A stretch of DNA of 64,000 bases from Streptomyces reniochalinae. GTDB taxonomy: Bacteria; Actinomycetota; Actinomycetes; Streptomycetales; Streptomycetaceae. Both the position numbers and the translations under genes were made by a program. This document shows positions 42,681 to 51,293 of this stretch, one piece after another. The stretch is taken from positions 1 to 64,000 of the forward strand of contig NZ_QOIM01000041.1 in the NCBI RefSeq assembly GCF_003323735.1, given 5' to 3'. The stretch's first letter is position 1. The number at the start of each line of letters is the position of its first letter. A model generated the notes under the pieces. It made no database searches. It had not been told where the DNA came from and saw only the letters and a list, made by a program, of their open reading frames with translations.

Positions 42681-44384
42681 GTGGACGGTCCGGCTCGGGC
42701 GGAGCCCGGCACGCGGTCGGCGGAAGCGGAGTTCGCGCAGGTCCGCGCGGTCGCGGACGCCATCTGTTACGAGGGCTACCTGCTCTACCCCTACCGCCGC
42801 TCCTCGCCCAAGAACCGGGTGCGCTGGCAGTTCGGCATCCTCGCGCCGCGCCCCTGGGTGGAAGCCGACGGACCCGTGCCGCCGAGCGTCGCCGGAGCCG
42901 CCGAGTCCTGGCGGCAGCACACCGCGTGCCTGGTGGAGGCCGCCTCCGACGCCCTGCTGCGCGTCCGGGTGCGGTACCTCCAGGTGCAGGGAAAGCGCGT
43001 CGAGCGCCGCGTCCCGACGCGGGACGGGGAGGGAATCTGGGAGCCCGTCGAGTCCGCCGACCTCGGCGGCGAGCTCCACCTGTCCTTCGACGAGGCGGTG
43101 GAGCACGAGACCGACATCGAGGTGGAACTGGCCGACCTGCTCGCGGGAGAGCGGACCTTCCCCGCCGGCGTCCCCGGCGGCGAGGAGACCACCGCCCTGG
43201 CAGGAGCGGACGGTGAAGCACTCCGCGTCGTCAGGTACCGCCGCCCGCTGGCGGCCCGCACCACGCTGTCCGCGCACCCGCTGGCCGACCGCCCCGGCGC
43301 GCACCGCCTGAGCGTCCGCACGGAGAACACCGACGACACCGTCCCGCCCGGCACGCCCCGCGACGAGGCGCTGCGGCACGCCCTGATCGCGACCCACACC
43401 CTGCTGGGCGGAGAGGGCGTCGAGTTCGTCTCCCTCATCGACCCGCCCGCCTGGGCGGCGCCTCACGCGGACACGTGCCGCAATCTGCACACCTTCCCCG
43501 TGCTGGCGGGGGAGGAGGGCACGCGGCGGATGATGCTCTCCTCGCCGATCCTCCTGTCCGACCACCCGCAGGTCGCGCCGGAAAGCCCCGGCGACCTGCA
43601 CGACGCGGCCGAGATCGACGAGATCCTCTCCCTGCGCACCTTCCTGCTGACCGACGAGGAGAAGCGGGAGGCCAGGGCCACCGACCCGCGCGCGGCCGCG
43701 ATCCTCGACCAGGTCGAGAACATGCCGCGGGAGGTCTTCGCGCGTCTGCACGGCGCGATCCGCTCGCTGGAGCCCGAGGGGAACTCCGCCGCACGGACGT
43801 CGACATCGACGCCGGTGCCGGCCGCCGCCGAGCCCCCGCCCGACGGCGACGACCCGGCGCCGGCGCGCGCGACCACGCCCTGGTGGCAAGAGGGCGGCGA
43901 CGAGGGGATCTCACCGTCGACGGACAGCGTGCTGGTCGCGGGCGTACCGGTGCGGCGCGGGCACCGGGTGGTGCTGCGGCCGCGGGCCCGGGGCGCGGAC
44001 GCGCACGACATCTTCCTCGCCGGCCGCACGGCGCAGATCGCGGGCGTCTTCCACGACGTGGACGGCAGCGTGCACCTGGCCGTCACCCTCGACGACGACC
44101 CGGCGGCCGAGGTGAACGCCTGGTACGGCCGCTACTTCTACTTCCGCACCGACGAAGTCCACCCCCTGGAAGCAGAAGCAGAAGCAGACGCCGATGCCGA
44201 CGCAGACACCGGCGCCTCCGCGCCACTCGTCCGCGAACCGTCCCAGCACGCCAAGCAGACCGCCCCCACCAGGCCGCATCCCGGCGCCCCCGACCACCAG
44301 CCACCGGGGCTGGCGACGGCGGCTCCGGTCACGGCCGTCCACGACCGACTGCGTGACCGGCTGCAAGGGAGGCCGAAAACATGA
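42681..44384 (+). CDS. Hydrogenase-operon protein of unknown function
   Basis: The product has about 567 residues. The N-terminal part has AICYEGYLLYPYRRSSPKN and VRWQFGILAPR near 29-60. A long mixed alpha/beta region follows, then a Pro/Thr-rich linker near 395-425 and a C-terminal barrel-like domain (VPVRRGHRVVLRPR, DIFLAGRTAQIAGVFHDVDG, YGRYFYFRTDEVHPL). An acidic Glu-Ala/Asp-Ala repeat is at about 512-525. It is the first gene of the operon and overlaps the small-subunit start by ATGA. GTG 42681 has a well-spaced GGGAGG; ATG 42627 would add 18 residues. Such proteins accompany group 1h hydrogenases; assembly or electron-transfer roles are only inferred. Confidence 0.75.
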   Translation: MDGPARAEPGTRSAEAEFAQVRAVADAICYEGYLLYPYRRSSPKNRVRWQFGILAPRPWVEADGPVPPSVAGAAESWRQHTACLVEAASDALLRVRVRYLQVQGKRVERRVPTRDGEGIWEPVESADLGGELHLSFDEAVEHETDIEVELADLLAGERTFPAGVPGGEETTALAGADGEALRVVRYRRPLAARTTLSAHPLADRPGAHRLSVRTENTDDTVPPGTPRDEALRHALIATHTLLGGEGVEFVSLIDPPAWAAPHADTCRNLHTFPVLAGEEGTRRMMLSSPILLSDHPQVAPESPGDLHDAAEIDEILSLRTFLLTDEEKREARATDPRAAAILDQVENMPREVFARLHGAIRSLEPEGNSAARTSTSTPVPAAAEPPPDGDDPAPARATTPWWQEGGDEGISPSTDSVLVAGVPVRRGHRVVLRPRARGADAHDIFLAGRTAQIAGVFHDVDGSVHLAVTLDDDPAAEVNAWYGRYFYFRTDEVHPLEAEAEADADADADTGASAPLVREPSQHAKQTAPTRPHPGAPDHQPPGLATAAPVTAVHDRLRDRLQGRPKT

Positions 44385-45472
44385 CGATCGAGAGCGGCAC
44401 AGCCCGCAAGAGCGAGCACCCGAGCGGGGCCGACCAGCGGCAGGGCATCGAGGAGATCGACATTCTGTGGATCTCCGAGGGCATGAGCTGCGACGGGGAC
44501 ACCGTCTCGATGACGGCCTCGGGGCAGCCCGCCATCGAGGACGTCGTACTCGGCCTCGTCCCCGGCCTGCCGAAGGTGAATCTGTACAACAAGGTGCTCT
44601 CGCCCACCGTCGGCGGCGAGGACTTCCTCGCTCCGTTCCGGGCGGCGGCCAAGGGCGAGCAGCCGCACCCGTTCATCCTCGTCATCGAGGGCTCGATCCC
44701 CAACCAGAACATCATCGAGGGCGACGGCTACTGGACCTCCTTCGGCAACGATCAGGAGACCGGCGAGCCCCTCACCCTCAACTGGTGGCTCGACCGGCTC
44801 GCGCCGCGGGCCTGGGCGGTGGTCGCGGCGGGCACGTGCGCCACGTACGGCGGCATCCACGCGATGGCGGGCAACCCGACCGGATGCATGGGGCTCGCGG
44901 ACTACCTGGGATGGGACTTCAGGTCAGCGGGTGCGCTGCCGATCGTGCACTTGCCCGGCTGCCCGATCCAGCCGGAGAACTTCATGGAGACCCTCACCTG
45001 GGTGCTCCACCACGCGGCCGGTTCGGCGCCGCCCCCGCCGCTGGACCACATGCTGCGGCCGCAGTGGCTGTTCGGGAAGACCGTGCACGAGGGCTGTGAC
45101 CGCGCCGCTTACTACGAGCAGGGCGACTTCTCCAAGGACTACAACTCGCCCAAGTGCCAGGTGAAGATCGGCTGCTGGGGCCCGGTCGTCAACTGCGACG
45201 TGCCCAAGCGCGGCTGGATGTCGGGGGTGGGCGGCTGCCCGAACGTAGGCGGCATCTGCATCGGGTGCACCATGCCGGGCTTCCCCGACGCGTTCATGCC
45301 GTTCATGGACGAGCCGACCGGCGGCAGCCTCTCCTCGACCCTCATCAAGCCGTACGGGGCCTTCATCCGCCGGATGCGCGGCCTGACCAACATCGCCGTC
45401 AACCGGGAGCCCAAGTGGCACCACAACGGCCCGGAACTGACCAGCGGCTACGACCCGCACTGGCGCGCCTGA
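44381..45472 (+). CDS. hhyS: [NiFe] hydrogenase small subunit, group 1h-like
   Basis: The 363-residue subunit carries the Fe-S relay. Cluster ligand segments are SCDGDTVSM (Cys37, Asp40), AAGTCATYGG, LPGCPIQPEN, HEGCDRAAYYEQ, KIGCWGPVVNCDVP, and GCPNVGGICIGCTMPGFPD. Asp40 replaces the second Cys of the usual C-x-x-C start. This is the three-Cys-one-Asp proximal cluster known from the O2-tolerant group 1h (formerly group 5) actinobacterial-type hydrogenases. There is no Tat signal peptide, so the enzyme is not exported. It is coupled to the preceding gene and followed by hhyL after 49 bp. These enzymes scavenge atmospheric H2 during starvation or sporulation. Confidence 0.93.
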   Translation: MTIESGTARKSEHPSGADQRQGIEEIDILWISEGMSCDGDTVSMTASGQPAIEDVVLGLVPGLPKVNLYNKVLSPTVGGEDFLAPFRAAAKGEQPHPFILVIEGSIPNQNIIEGDGYWTSFGNDQETGEPLTLNWWLDRLAPRAWAVVAAGTCATYGGIHAMAGNPTGCMGLADYLGWDFRSAGALPIVHLPGCPIQPENFMETLTWVLHHAAGSAPPPPLDHMLRPQWLFGKTVHEGCDRAAYYEQGDFSKDYNSPKCQVKIGCWGPVVNCDVPKRGWMSGVGGCPNVGGICIGCTMPGFPDAFMPFMDEPTGGSLSSTLIKPYGAFIRRMRGLTNIAVNREPKWHHNGPELTSGYDPHWRA

Positions 45473-45521
45473 GCGACCACCACCGCGTACCCACACCACG
45501 AACGACGAGGTAAGGACTGAC

Positions 45522-47333
45522 ATGACGGCAACCGCGGCCCGGCCCCAGGCGGAGCGCAAGACACCGCAAGTGGTGGACATGTCCTGGGACCCGATCACCC
45601 GGATCATCGGCAATCTCGGGATCTACACGAAGATCGATTTTGCCAACCGGGAGGTGACCGAGTGCCGCAGCACCTCGTCGCTGTTCCGGGGCTACTCGGT
45701 CTTCATGAAGGGGAAGGATCCGCGGGACGCCGGCTTCATCACCAGCCGCATCTGCGGCATCTGCGGCGACAACCACACCACCTGCTCCAACTACGCGCAG
45801 CAGATGGCGTACGGGGTCAAGCCGCCGCCGCTGGCCGAGCACATCACCAACCTCGGCGAAGCGGCCGAGTACATGTTCGACCACACCATCTTTCAGGACA
45901 ACATGGTGTTCGTCGACTTCTGCGAGGCGATGGTCAAGATCACCAACCCTGGTGTGCTGGCCAAGGCGGAGCAGACCGCCTCCCCCCGCGGGCACATCCA
46001 CGGCTACCGCACCATCGCGGACATCATGCGGGCCTTCAACCCCTTCGAGGGCGCCGTCTACAAGGAGGCGCTGCAAGTCAGCCGCGTCACCCGGGAGATG
46101 TTCTGCACGATGGAGGGCCGCCACGTCCACCCCTCCACGCTGTATCCGGGCGGTGTGGGCACCATGCCGGAGCCGACGACCTTCACCGACTACCTCTCCC
46201 GGCTGATGAAGGTCCTCGACTTCGTCAAGAAGTCCGTCTCCATGAACGACGACGTCTTCGACTTCTTCTACGAGGCGCTGCCCGGCTACGAGGAGGTGGG
46301 CAGGCGCCGCACCATGCTCGGGTGCTGGGGCGCCTGGCAGAACTACGAGGCGTGCGACTACCGGTACGAGAACATGAACACCTGGGGCAAGGCGATGTAC
46401 GTCACCCCGGGCATCATCGTCGACGGCGAACTGGTCACCAACAACCTCGTCGACATCAACCTCGGCATGCGCATCCTGCTCGGCTCCTCGTACTACGAGG
46501 ACTGGGTCAACGAGGAGCCGTTCGTCACCCACGACCCCCTCGGCAACCCCGTCGACATGCGCCACCCCTGGAACCAGACGACGGTCCCCGCGCCGCAGAA
46601 ACGCGACTTCGACGACAAGTACAGCTGGGTGATGAGCCCCCGCTGGTTCGACAAGAAGAGCGGCGAGCACCTCGCGCTGGACACCGGCGGCGGCCCACTG
46701 GCCAGGCTGTGGTCCACCGCGCTCAACGGCCTGGTGGACACCACCTACGTCAAGGCGACGGGACACAGCGTGAAGATCACGCTGCCCAAGAGCAGCCAAC
46801 TGCCGGAGATGACGCTGGAGTGGAAGATCCCCAAGTGGTCCAACACGATCGAACGTGACCGGGCCCGCCCCTACTTCGTCGCCTACTCGGCCGCCATGGC
46901 CTTCGAGTTCCTCGAGCGGGCCATGGAACTGGTCAGGGGCGGCGACACGAAGATCTTCAACGACTTCGAGCTGCCCGAGGAAGGCATCGGCTGCGGCTTC
47001 CACGAGGCGGTCCGCGGTGTGCTCTCCCACCACCTGGTGATCAAGGACAAGAAGATCGCCAACTACCACCCGTACCCGCCCACCCCCTGGAACGCCAGCC
47101 CGCGGGACCACTACGGCACACCGGGCCCCTACGAGGACGCCGTCACCGGGCAGCCGATCTTCGAGGAGAACGGCCAGGACGACTTCAAGGGCATCGACAT
47201 CATGCGCACCGTCCGCAGCTTCGACCCCTGCCTGCCGTGCGGCGTGCACATGTACCTGGGCAAGGGCAAGGAACTGCGGCAGATCCACTCACCGACCTTC
47301 GGGGCAGCGGCCACCGGAGCCGGCCATGGCTGA
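45522..47333 (+). CDS. hhyL: [NiFe] hydrogenase large subunit, group 1h-like
   Basis: The 603-residue catalytic subunit has the N-terminal nickel motif RICGICGDNH (Cys78, Cys81) and the C-terminal motif DPCLPCGVH (Cys570, Cys573, His576). A 27-residue extension after His576 is presumably cut off by a maturation protease once Ni is inserted. No hyp maturation or endopeptidase gene is in the window, so these must be elsewhere. GAGGTAAGGACTGAC precedes the ATG. The stop overlaps the next gene by 8 bases. Confidence 0.95.
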   Translation: MTATAARPQAERKTPQVVDMSWDPITRIIGNLGIYTKIDFANREVTECRSTSSLFRGYSVFMKGKDPRDAGFITSRICGICGDNHTTCSNYAQQMAYGVKPPPLAEHITNLGEAAEYMFDHTIFQDNMVFVDFCEAMVKITNPGVLAKAEQTASPRGHIHGYRTIADIMRAFNPFEGAVYKEALQVSRVTREMFCTMEGRHVHPSTLYPGGVGTMPEPTTFTDYLSRLMKVLDFVKKSVSMNDDVFDFFYEALPGYEEVGRRRTMLGCWGAWQNYEACDYRYENMNTWGKAMYVTPGIIVDGELVTNNLVDINLGMRILLGSSYYEDWVNEEPFVTHDPLGNPVDMRHPWNQTTVPAPQKRDFDDKYSWVMSPRWFDKKSGEHLALDTGGGPLARLWSTALNGLVDTTYVKATGHSVKITLPKSSQLPEMTLEWKIPKWSNTIERDRARPYFVAYSAAMAFEFLERAMELVRGGDTKIFNDFELPEEGIGCGFHEAVRGVLSHHLVIKDKKIANYHPYPPTPWNASPRDHYGTPGPYEDAVTGQPIFEENGQDDFKGIDIMRTVRSFDPCLPCGVHMYLGKGKELRQIHSPTFGAAATGAGHG

Positions 47334-47913
47334 GGACCAGGAGCCGGCCACCGCCGAGGACCGGGCGGCCGTCTCGGCCCACCGGCTGGCGGACGCGGAC
47401 GTCGAAGCGCGCCTGGCCCGCCTCGACGAGCTGCTCGAACGGGTCGAGGGCGTGGCGGGCCCCACCGCCGAGGCCGCGCTGGAGGCCGTACGGGGACTGA
47501 CGCAGGTCTACGGCGAGGCCCTGGCCCGCGTCCGCGACCTGGCAGGCCCCCAGCTGACCGGAGCGCTCACCGGCGACCGGCTGCTGCACCACCTGCTGGT
47601 GCTGCACCAACTGCACCCGCACCCGGTGGAGCGGCGCGTCGCCGACGCCGTCGAGGGCGTGCGGGCCGTGCTCGCGCAGCGCGGTGCCGACGTCGAACTC
47701 GTGGGCGTCGAGGCGGGTGTGGCCTCGGTACGGGTGACGGCCAAGGGGTGCGGATCCTCCGCGTCCGCCGTCGAGGAGGCCGTACGCGAGACGCTGCTGG
47801 CCGCCGCCCCGGAACTGACCGCCGTCCAGCGCGTGGCGAGCGCACCGGCACCCGCGTTCGTCCCGCTGACGGACATGCTGCCCACCGCCGCACCGGCCGC
47901 GGGGGCGACGTGA
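47326..47913 (+). CDS. NifU-like-domain protein of the hydrogenase operon
   Basis: The 195-residue product has an N-terminal helical half (LARLDELLERVEGVAG, LTGDRLLHHLLVLHQLHPHP). The C-terminal part resembles the NifU C-terminal domain (VEGVRAVLAQRGADVELVGV, VRVTAKGCGSSASAVEEAV). The Fe-S-binding CxxC of NifU is reduced to a single Cys (about 141) in KGCGSS. If it still binds a cluster, it must do so as a dimer or with a partner. It overlaps hhyL and the next gene, so it is part of the translation-coupled core. Confidence 0.8.
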   Translation: MAEDQEPATAEDRAAVSAHRLADADVEARLARLDELLERVEGVAGPTAEAALEAVRGLTQVYGEALARVRDLAGPQLTGALTGDRLLHHLLVLHQLHPHPVERRVADAVEGVRAVLAQRGADVELVGVEAGVASVRVTAKGCGSSASAVEEAVRETLLAAAPELTAVQRVASAPAPAFVPLTDMLPTAAPAAGAT

Positions 47914-48608
47914 CCTCCGGCGCGCTCGCCCGCGTGATCCGCACCGCGGCGGAGCGCGGTGGCCCGGCGCCCGACACCGAACGCTGCGACCTGTGCGGCG
48001 CCCCGGTCCCGGCCGACCACAGACACCTGCTCGACACCGGGACGGACGGCGGTACGCAGGACCCTCCGGCCGGTGGGCCCGGCGCCGGGGCGCGCACGGG
48101 CGGGGTCACGGGTGGGGGCACGGGCGAGGCGGGGCCCGCGGGCGGGCACATGCTGTGCGCCTGCCGCCCGTGCTCGGTGCTGTTCGCCCGGGAGGCGGCC
48201 AGTGAGGGCCACTACCGGCTGATCCCGCAGCGGCGCACGCGTCTGGAACCCGTCCCGACGGCCCCGCTGGGTGTTCCGGTCGGCCTCGCCTTCTTCGTCC
48301 CGCACGCCGACGGCGGCGTCCACGCCCACTACCCGAGCCCGGCGGGGCCGACGCAGTGGGAGCTGGACCCCGAGGCGTGGCAGGGCGCCGTACGGGAGTG
48401 CCCTGCGCTGGCGACACTCGCCGCCGACGTCGAAGCTCTGCTCGTCAACACCGTGCAGGGCCGGCGGCAGCACTGGATCGTCCCGGTCGACGACTGCTTC
48501 CGCATGGTCGCCGTCGTCCGCAGGGAGTGGCGCGGACTCACCGGCGGCAGCCGCGTGTGGCCGGAGATCGACAGGTTCTTCGCCGAGTTGACCGAACAGT
48601 CGGGGTGA
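47910..48608 (+). CDS. Hydrogenase-operon protein with two Cys pairs (DUF5947-like)
   Basis: The 232-residue product starts at a GTG overlapping the preceding stop. It has CDLCGAPVPADHRHLLD near 21-37 and MLCACRPCSVLFARE near 78-92, a rubredoxin- or zinc-ribbon-like pair of CxxC motifs. A Gly/Thr-rich insert separates them. A folded remainder follows (YRLIPQRRTRL, VGLAFFVPH, HWIVPVDDCFRMVAVVRREW). It could bind Fe or Zn and take part in electron transfer or assembly. The DUF name is from memory. Confidence 0.75.
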   Translation: MTSGALARVIRTAAERGGPAPDTERCDLCGAPVPADHRHLLDTGTDGGTQDPPAGGPGAGARTGGVTGGGTGEAGPAGGHMLCACRPCSVLFAREAASEGHYRLIPQRRTRLEPVPTAPLGVPVGLAFFVPHADGGVHAHYPSPAGPTQWELDPEAWQGAVRECPALATLAADVEALLVNTVQGRRQHWIVPVDDCFRMVAVVRREWRGLTGGSRVWPEIDRFFAELTEQSG

Positions 48609-48672
48609 AGCGCACCGACAGCCGGGGCGAGCCGGCGAGGCACGAGGAGACAGACCAGCCAAGGAGGACCCC

Positions 48673-48879
48673 ATGGGCCGGATCAGGGTCGGAAAGCCCC
48701 ACGTGAAGCCGGACGCCTCGACGCACGTCTTCGGCATCCACCAGGGCAACAAGGGACCGAACAGCCGTCAGACCGGCCACCACGAGGACGGTACGGCGGA
48801 CGCCCGGCGCTCGACGGGCATCCACTGGAAGAAGCACAACGCCATCATGAAGATCATGCCGAACATCTCGCCCGGCTGA
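48673..48879 (+). CDS. Small His/Lys-rich protein of the hydrogenase operon
   Basis: The 68-residue basic product has several His (KPHVKPDASTHVFGIHQGN, TGHHEDGT, GIHWKKHNAIMKIMP). A strong AAGGAGG lies five bases before the ATG, so it is well translated. The many His residues suggest metal binding. I know no function. It is 64 bp after the two-Cys-pair gene on the same strand. Confidence 0.7.
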   Translation: MGRIRVGKPHVKPDASTHVFGIHQGNKGPNSRQTGHHEDGTADARRSTGIHWKKHNAIMKIMPNISPG

Positions 48880-48890
48880 GGAGCAGCACC

Positions 48891-49112
48891 ATGCAGCGAC
48901 GACCTACGCGAGCTACGCGACCGGCGGACACCGCGGCCACCGCGGCGCCACACCACACGCCCTGCTGGGCACGACGCGTCCTGATCGCCCAGGTCGCGGT
49001 GGTCGGGATGCTCGCCGCGGGCATTCTCGTGCGGGAACTGCCCGGGGCGGTACGGGAGGTGCGGATCTGGCGGATGGTCGGATTCCGCGCCGGATCCCGG
49101 CACCCGGGCTGA
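48891..49112 (+). CDS. Small single-pass membrane protein, end of hydrogenase operon
   Basis: The 73-residue product has a basic/Thr-rich N-terminus, one hydrophobic helix (VLIAQVAVVGMLAAGILV, about 31-48) and a basic C-terminal helix with RIWRMVGFR. GAGGAGCAGCACC precedes the ATG, 11 bp after the previous stop. A membrane anchor for the otherwise soluble hydrogenase complex is an attractive but unproven idea. Confidence 0.65.
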   Translation: MQRRPTRATRPADTAATAAPHHTPCWARRVLIAQVAVVGMLAAGILVRELPGAVREVRIWRMVGFRAGSRHPG

Positions 49113-49211
49113 CCGGCCCGGCGCCAGTCGCTCGAACCGGCGGAGGACCCGGACGGCGGCGAACCGAATGGGCAAGTGCCGCACGCTCTCCCTCCGTGGC
49201 TCACGGCGAGT

Positions 49212-50273
49212 TCAGCGCGGGTCTTGGAGAGGTCCGTCCTCGGGCGGCCCGCCGTCCTCGGGCGGGTCGTCGGACGGCGGGTCGCCGGGTGGCGGGCGCT
49301 GGTCGAACTCGACGGTGACGGTCTCGAAGTCCTTGAAGGTCTCCGTGGTCGCGTACGAGGTGTACGCCCTGCGGTCGGCCCAGTTCAGCCACACCCGGTC
49401 CGTGAACGGAGTCAGCAGACTGCGCGGCCACAGCCGGTGCGTGCGCACCACGCTCACCTCCGCCGCCAGGACGAAGATGAGAGCCCCCAGATAGATCCAG
49501 CCCAGCAGGCCCAGCACGATCCCGAACATGCCGTACGTCGCGCTGGCCCCCCGCAGCACACTGGTGGCGTAGTAGCCGCCTCCCCACTGGAGCGCCTGCC
49601 AGGCGCAGGCCGCCCCCAGGGACTCGGCCCACAGCCGCCGCAGCGGCACCTGATGGTGGGTGAGGAAAATGTAGGTGGCCAGCAGCAACGCCGTATTCAC
49701 GGCGACGGCCACCGCGGTGATCGCCGTCCGCAGCCCCGTCCCCAGCTCCGTGCCGAACGTCTGCGACTTCGAGGCCGCCACCGACAACAGCAGCGTCACG
49801 CACAGTCCGGCCGCGACCGTGGCCAGAAAGAACACGCCCTTCAGCCGCGACCGGAACGGGTTGTGCCGCAGGTGCCGGGGCACCGCCCATATCTTGTTCA
49901 GGCTGTACTGCGCTGCCTGCGCCGCGCCCAGGCTGCCGTACAGGCTCCCCATCACACCGATCGCCAGGGCGATCCCGTTGCTGCGGAACGGGTGGATACG
50001 CCCCCGCAGCTGGTCCCCGAGCACCGGGAACTCGCCGAGGACCGAGTCGATCAGCCTCCGCTGGAGGTCCGGGTTGTCCTCCAGGAAGGCCCCCAGGCCC
50101 GAGACGAACAGCAGCAGCACGGGAAAGATGGACAGGAAGGTGTAGTACGTCAGCAGCGCGACCAGGTAGAGGGCCTGGTCGTCGAAGACCTTGTAGACGA
50201 CGGCGAGGGGCCCTCCGACCCAGCGGTGCCGCTGCTGGAAGGCGTCGATCCGCTGCGCCGTACCGCTGCCCAT
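49212..50273 (-). CDS. YihY/virulence factor BrkB-family membrane protein
   Basis: The 353-residue product has about six membrane helices. Characteristic YihY segments are ALYLVALLTYYTFLSIFPVLLL (only its core is conserved), GLGAFLEDNP, LYGSLGAAQAAQYSLNKIW and GGGYYATSVLRGASATYGMFG. Family members were once misnamed RNase BN; their role (transport or lipid-related) is unsettled. The C-terminal 30 residues are Pro/Asp-rich (PPPGDPPSDDPPEDGGPP) and cytosolic. The ATG is at 50273. It is convergent with the hydrogenase operon. Confidence 0.9.
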   Translation of the reverse strand: MGSGTAQRIDAFQQRHRWVGGPLAVVYKVFDDQALYLVALLTYYTFLSIFPVLLLFVSGLGAFLEDNPDLQRRLIDSVLGEFPVLGDQLRGRIHPFRSNGIALAIGVMGSLYGSLGAAQAAQYSLNKIWAVPRHLRHNPFRSRLKGVFFLATVAAGLCVTLLLSVAASKSQTFGTELGTGLRTAITAVAVAVNTALLLATYIFLTHHQVPLRRLWAESLGAACAWQALQWGGGYYATSVLRGASATYGMFGIVLGLLGWIYLGALIFVLAAEVSVVRTHRLWPRSLLTPFTDRVWLNWADRRAYTSYATTETFKDFETVTVEFDQRPPPGDPPSDDPPEDGGPPEDGPLQDPR

Positions 50274-50420
50274 GGGGCGTCAGCCGCCTCCTCCCTGACC
50301 GTCCGCGGTATCCGGGCTCCACCGCCGACGTCGCTCACTCCAGCCAAGCCCACCCGGCCCGGCCGCGCACGCGCTGCGGCGCCATCCGGCGGTGGGCCGC
50401 GAGGGCCTGCGGCGTACGCG

Positions 50421-50453
50421 ACGGGCGGAGCGGTGGGGTACCGCTCCGCCCGT
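50421..50453 (-). terminator. Hairpin terminator of the SPW gene
   Basis: A perfect 13-bp stem (50421-50433 with 50441-50453) and a 7-nt loop lie 22 bp beyond the stop of the minus-strand SPW gene. Confidence 0.7.
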
Positions 50454-50475
50454 TACGGGTTGCTCAGGGTGGCCG

Positions 50476-50913
50476 TCACCCCTTCCGTTTCTTTCCCATC
50501 GCCAGGCCCATGACCGCGAGGCCGCACAGTGCCGCGACACCACCCGCGATCACGTTGTTCACCACGATCGACGTCGTGTCCGGCGCACCGTTGATCACCC
50601 ACTGCGAGATGATCACCCAGACTCCGAGCAGCGGCGCCGTCCACCCCAGCAGGTGCGTCCGCTCGTAGGCGGATCCGAAACCGAAGGCGAGCACCGCGAA
50701 CGCCAAGCCGACGACGAGGTTGCTCACCGCCAGGCTCGTCGAGGTGTTGAATCCGACGACCCACGGTGAGATCGCCATGTAGAGGCCCGCGAGGAAGCTC
50801 AGGCCCTCCACGAGCTGTGCGGTCGGAGTGGATCCGGCCTTCTCGTACCGCGCACGCATCTCCACCAGATCCGGGTGGTGCTCGATGCTGCTGCCGGTCG
50901 TAGGCACTGCCAT
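50476..50913 (-). CDS. SPW-repeat membrane protein
   Basis: The 145-residue product has four hydrophobic segments and two SPW-type repeats: AISPWVVGF near 53 and IISQWVING near 105 (second copy with Gln for Pro). A hydrophilic N-terminus (SIEHHPDLVEMRARYEKAG) precedes them. SPW proteins are small membrane proteins of unknown role, frequent in actinobacteria. GAAGGAGGAGGACAACC precedes the ATG at 50913. A perfect CRP-type palindrome lies 111 bp upstream. Confidence 0.85.
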   Translation of the reverse strand: MAVPTTGSSIEHHPDLVEMRARYEKAGSTPTAQLVEGLSFLAGLYMAISPWVVGFNTSTSLAVSNLVVGLAFAVLAFGFGSAYERTHLLGWTAPLLGVWVIISQWVINGAPDTTSIVVNNVIAGGVAALCGLAVMGLAMGKKRKG

Positions 50914-51023
50914 GGTTGTCCTCCTCCTTCCGGAGAGTGCCTGTGGTGGGCGAGCGGGACTCACCCACCGGTCACCGGGTGAACAGTGGAGGGGCGACTT
51001 TCACGGCCATGCATCCGAATTTA

Positions 51024-51039
51024 TGTGATTTAGGTCACA
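51024..51039. promoter_or_regulatory. CRP-type site TGTGA-N6-TCACA
   Basis: TGTGA (51024-51028) and TCACA (51035-51039) form a perfect CRP-family palindrome in an AT-rich pocket. It is inside the 380-bp divergent spacer 50914-51293, which holds no gene I can support. The site could control the SPW gene, the kinase-like array, or both. Confidence 0.6.
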
Positions 51040-51293
51040 CGGCCGAGTGGTCTCACGGCCGCTCGCACCCTGCCGCTCCGCGCCCGCCCCGCGTCCCTCC
51101 GTGCTCCTCAGGACTCCACTCCGCAAGGTGAGGGCACGCGTGCACCATGTGGCTGCCGTGACACCGGTTGGCGTAGGCTCGCTCCCCTCCGTCACCACAG
51201 GGCCGCCACGCGTACGGCCGTCATCAGCGGCGGCGCGTCCACGGCGCGGCTGCCCAACAGCGTTGTCATTCAGGGGGAGGGGCGACAGGGGGA

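Noticed and set aside
45399..47288. 629-codon antisense frame over the hydrogenase large subunit
   Set aside because: The plus-strand frame has both nickel motifs and coupled neighbours.
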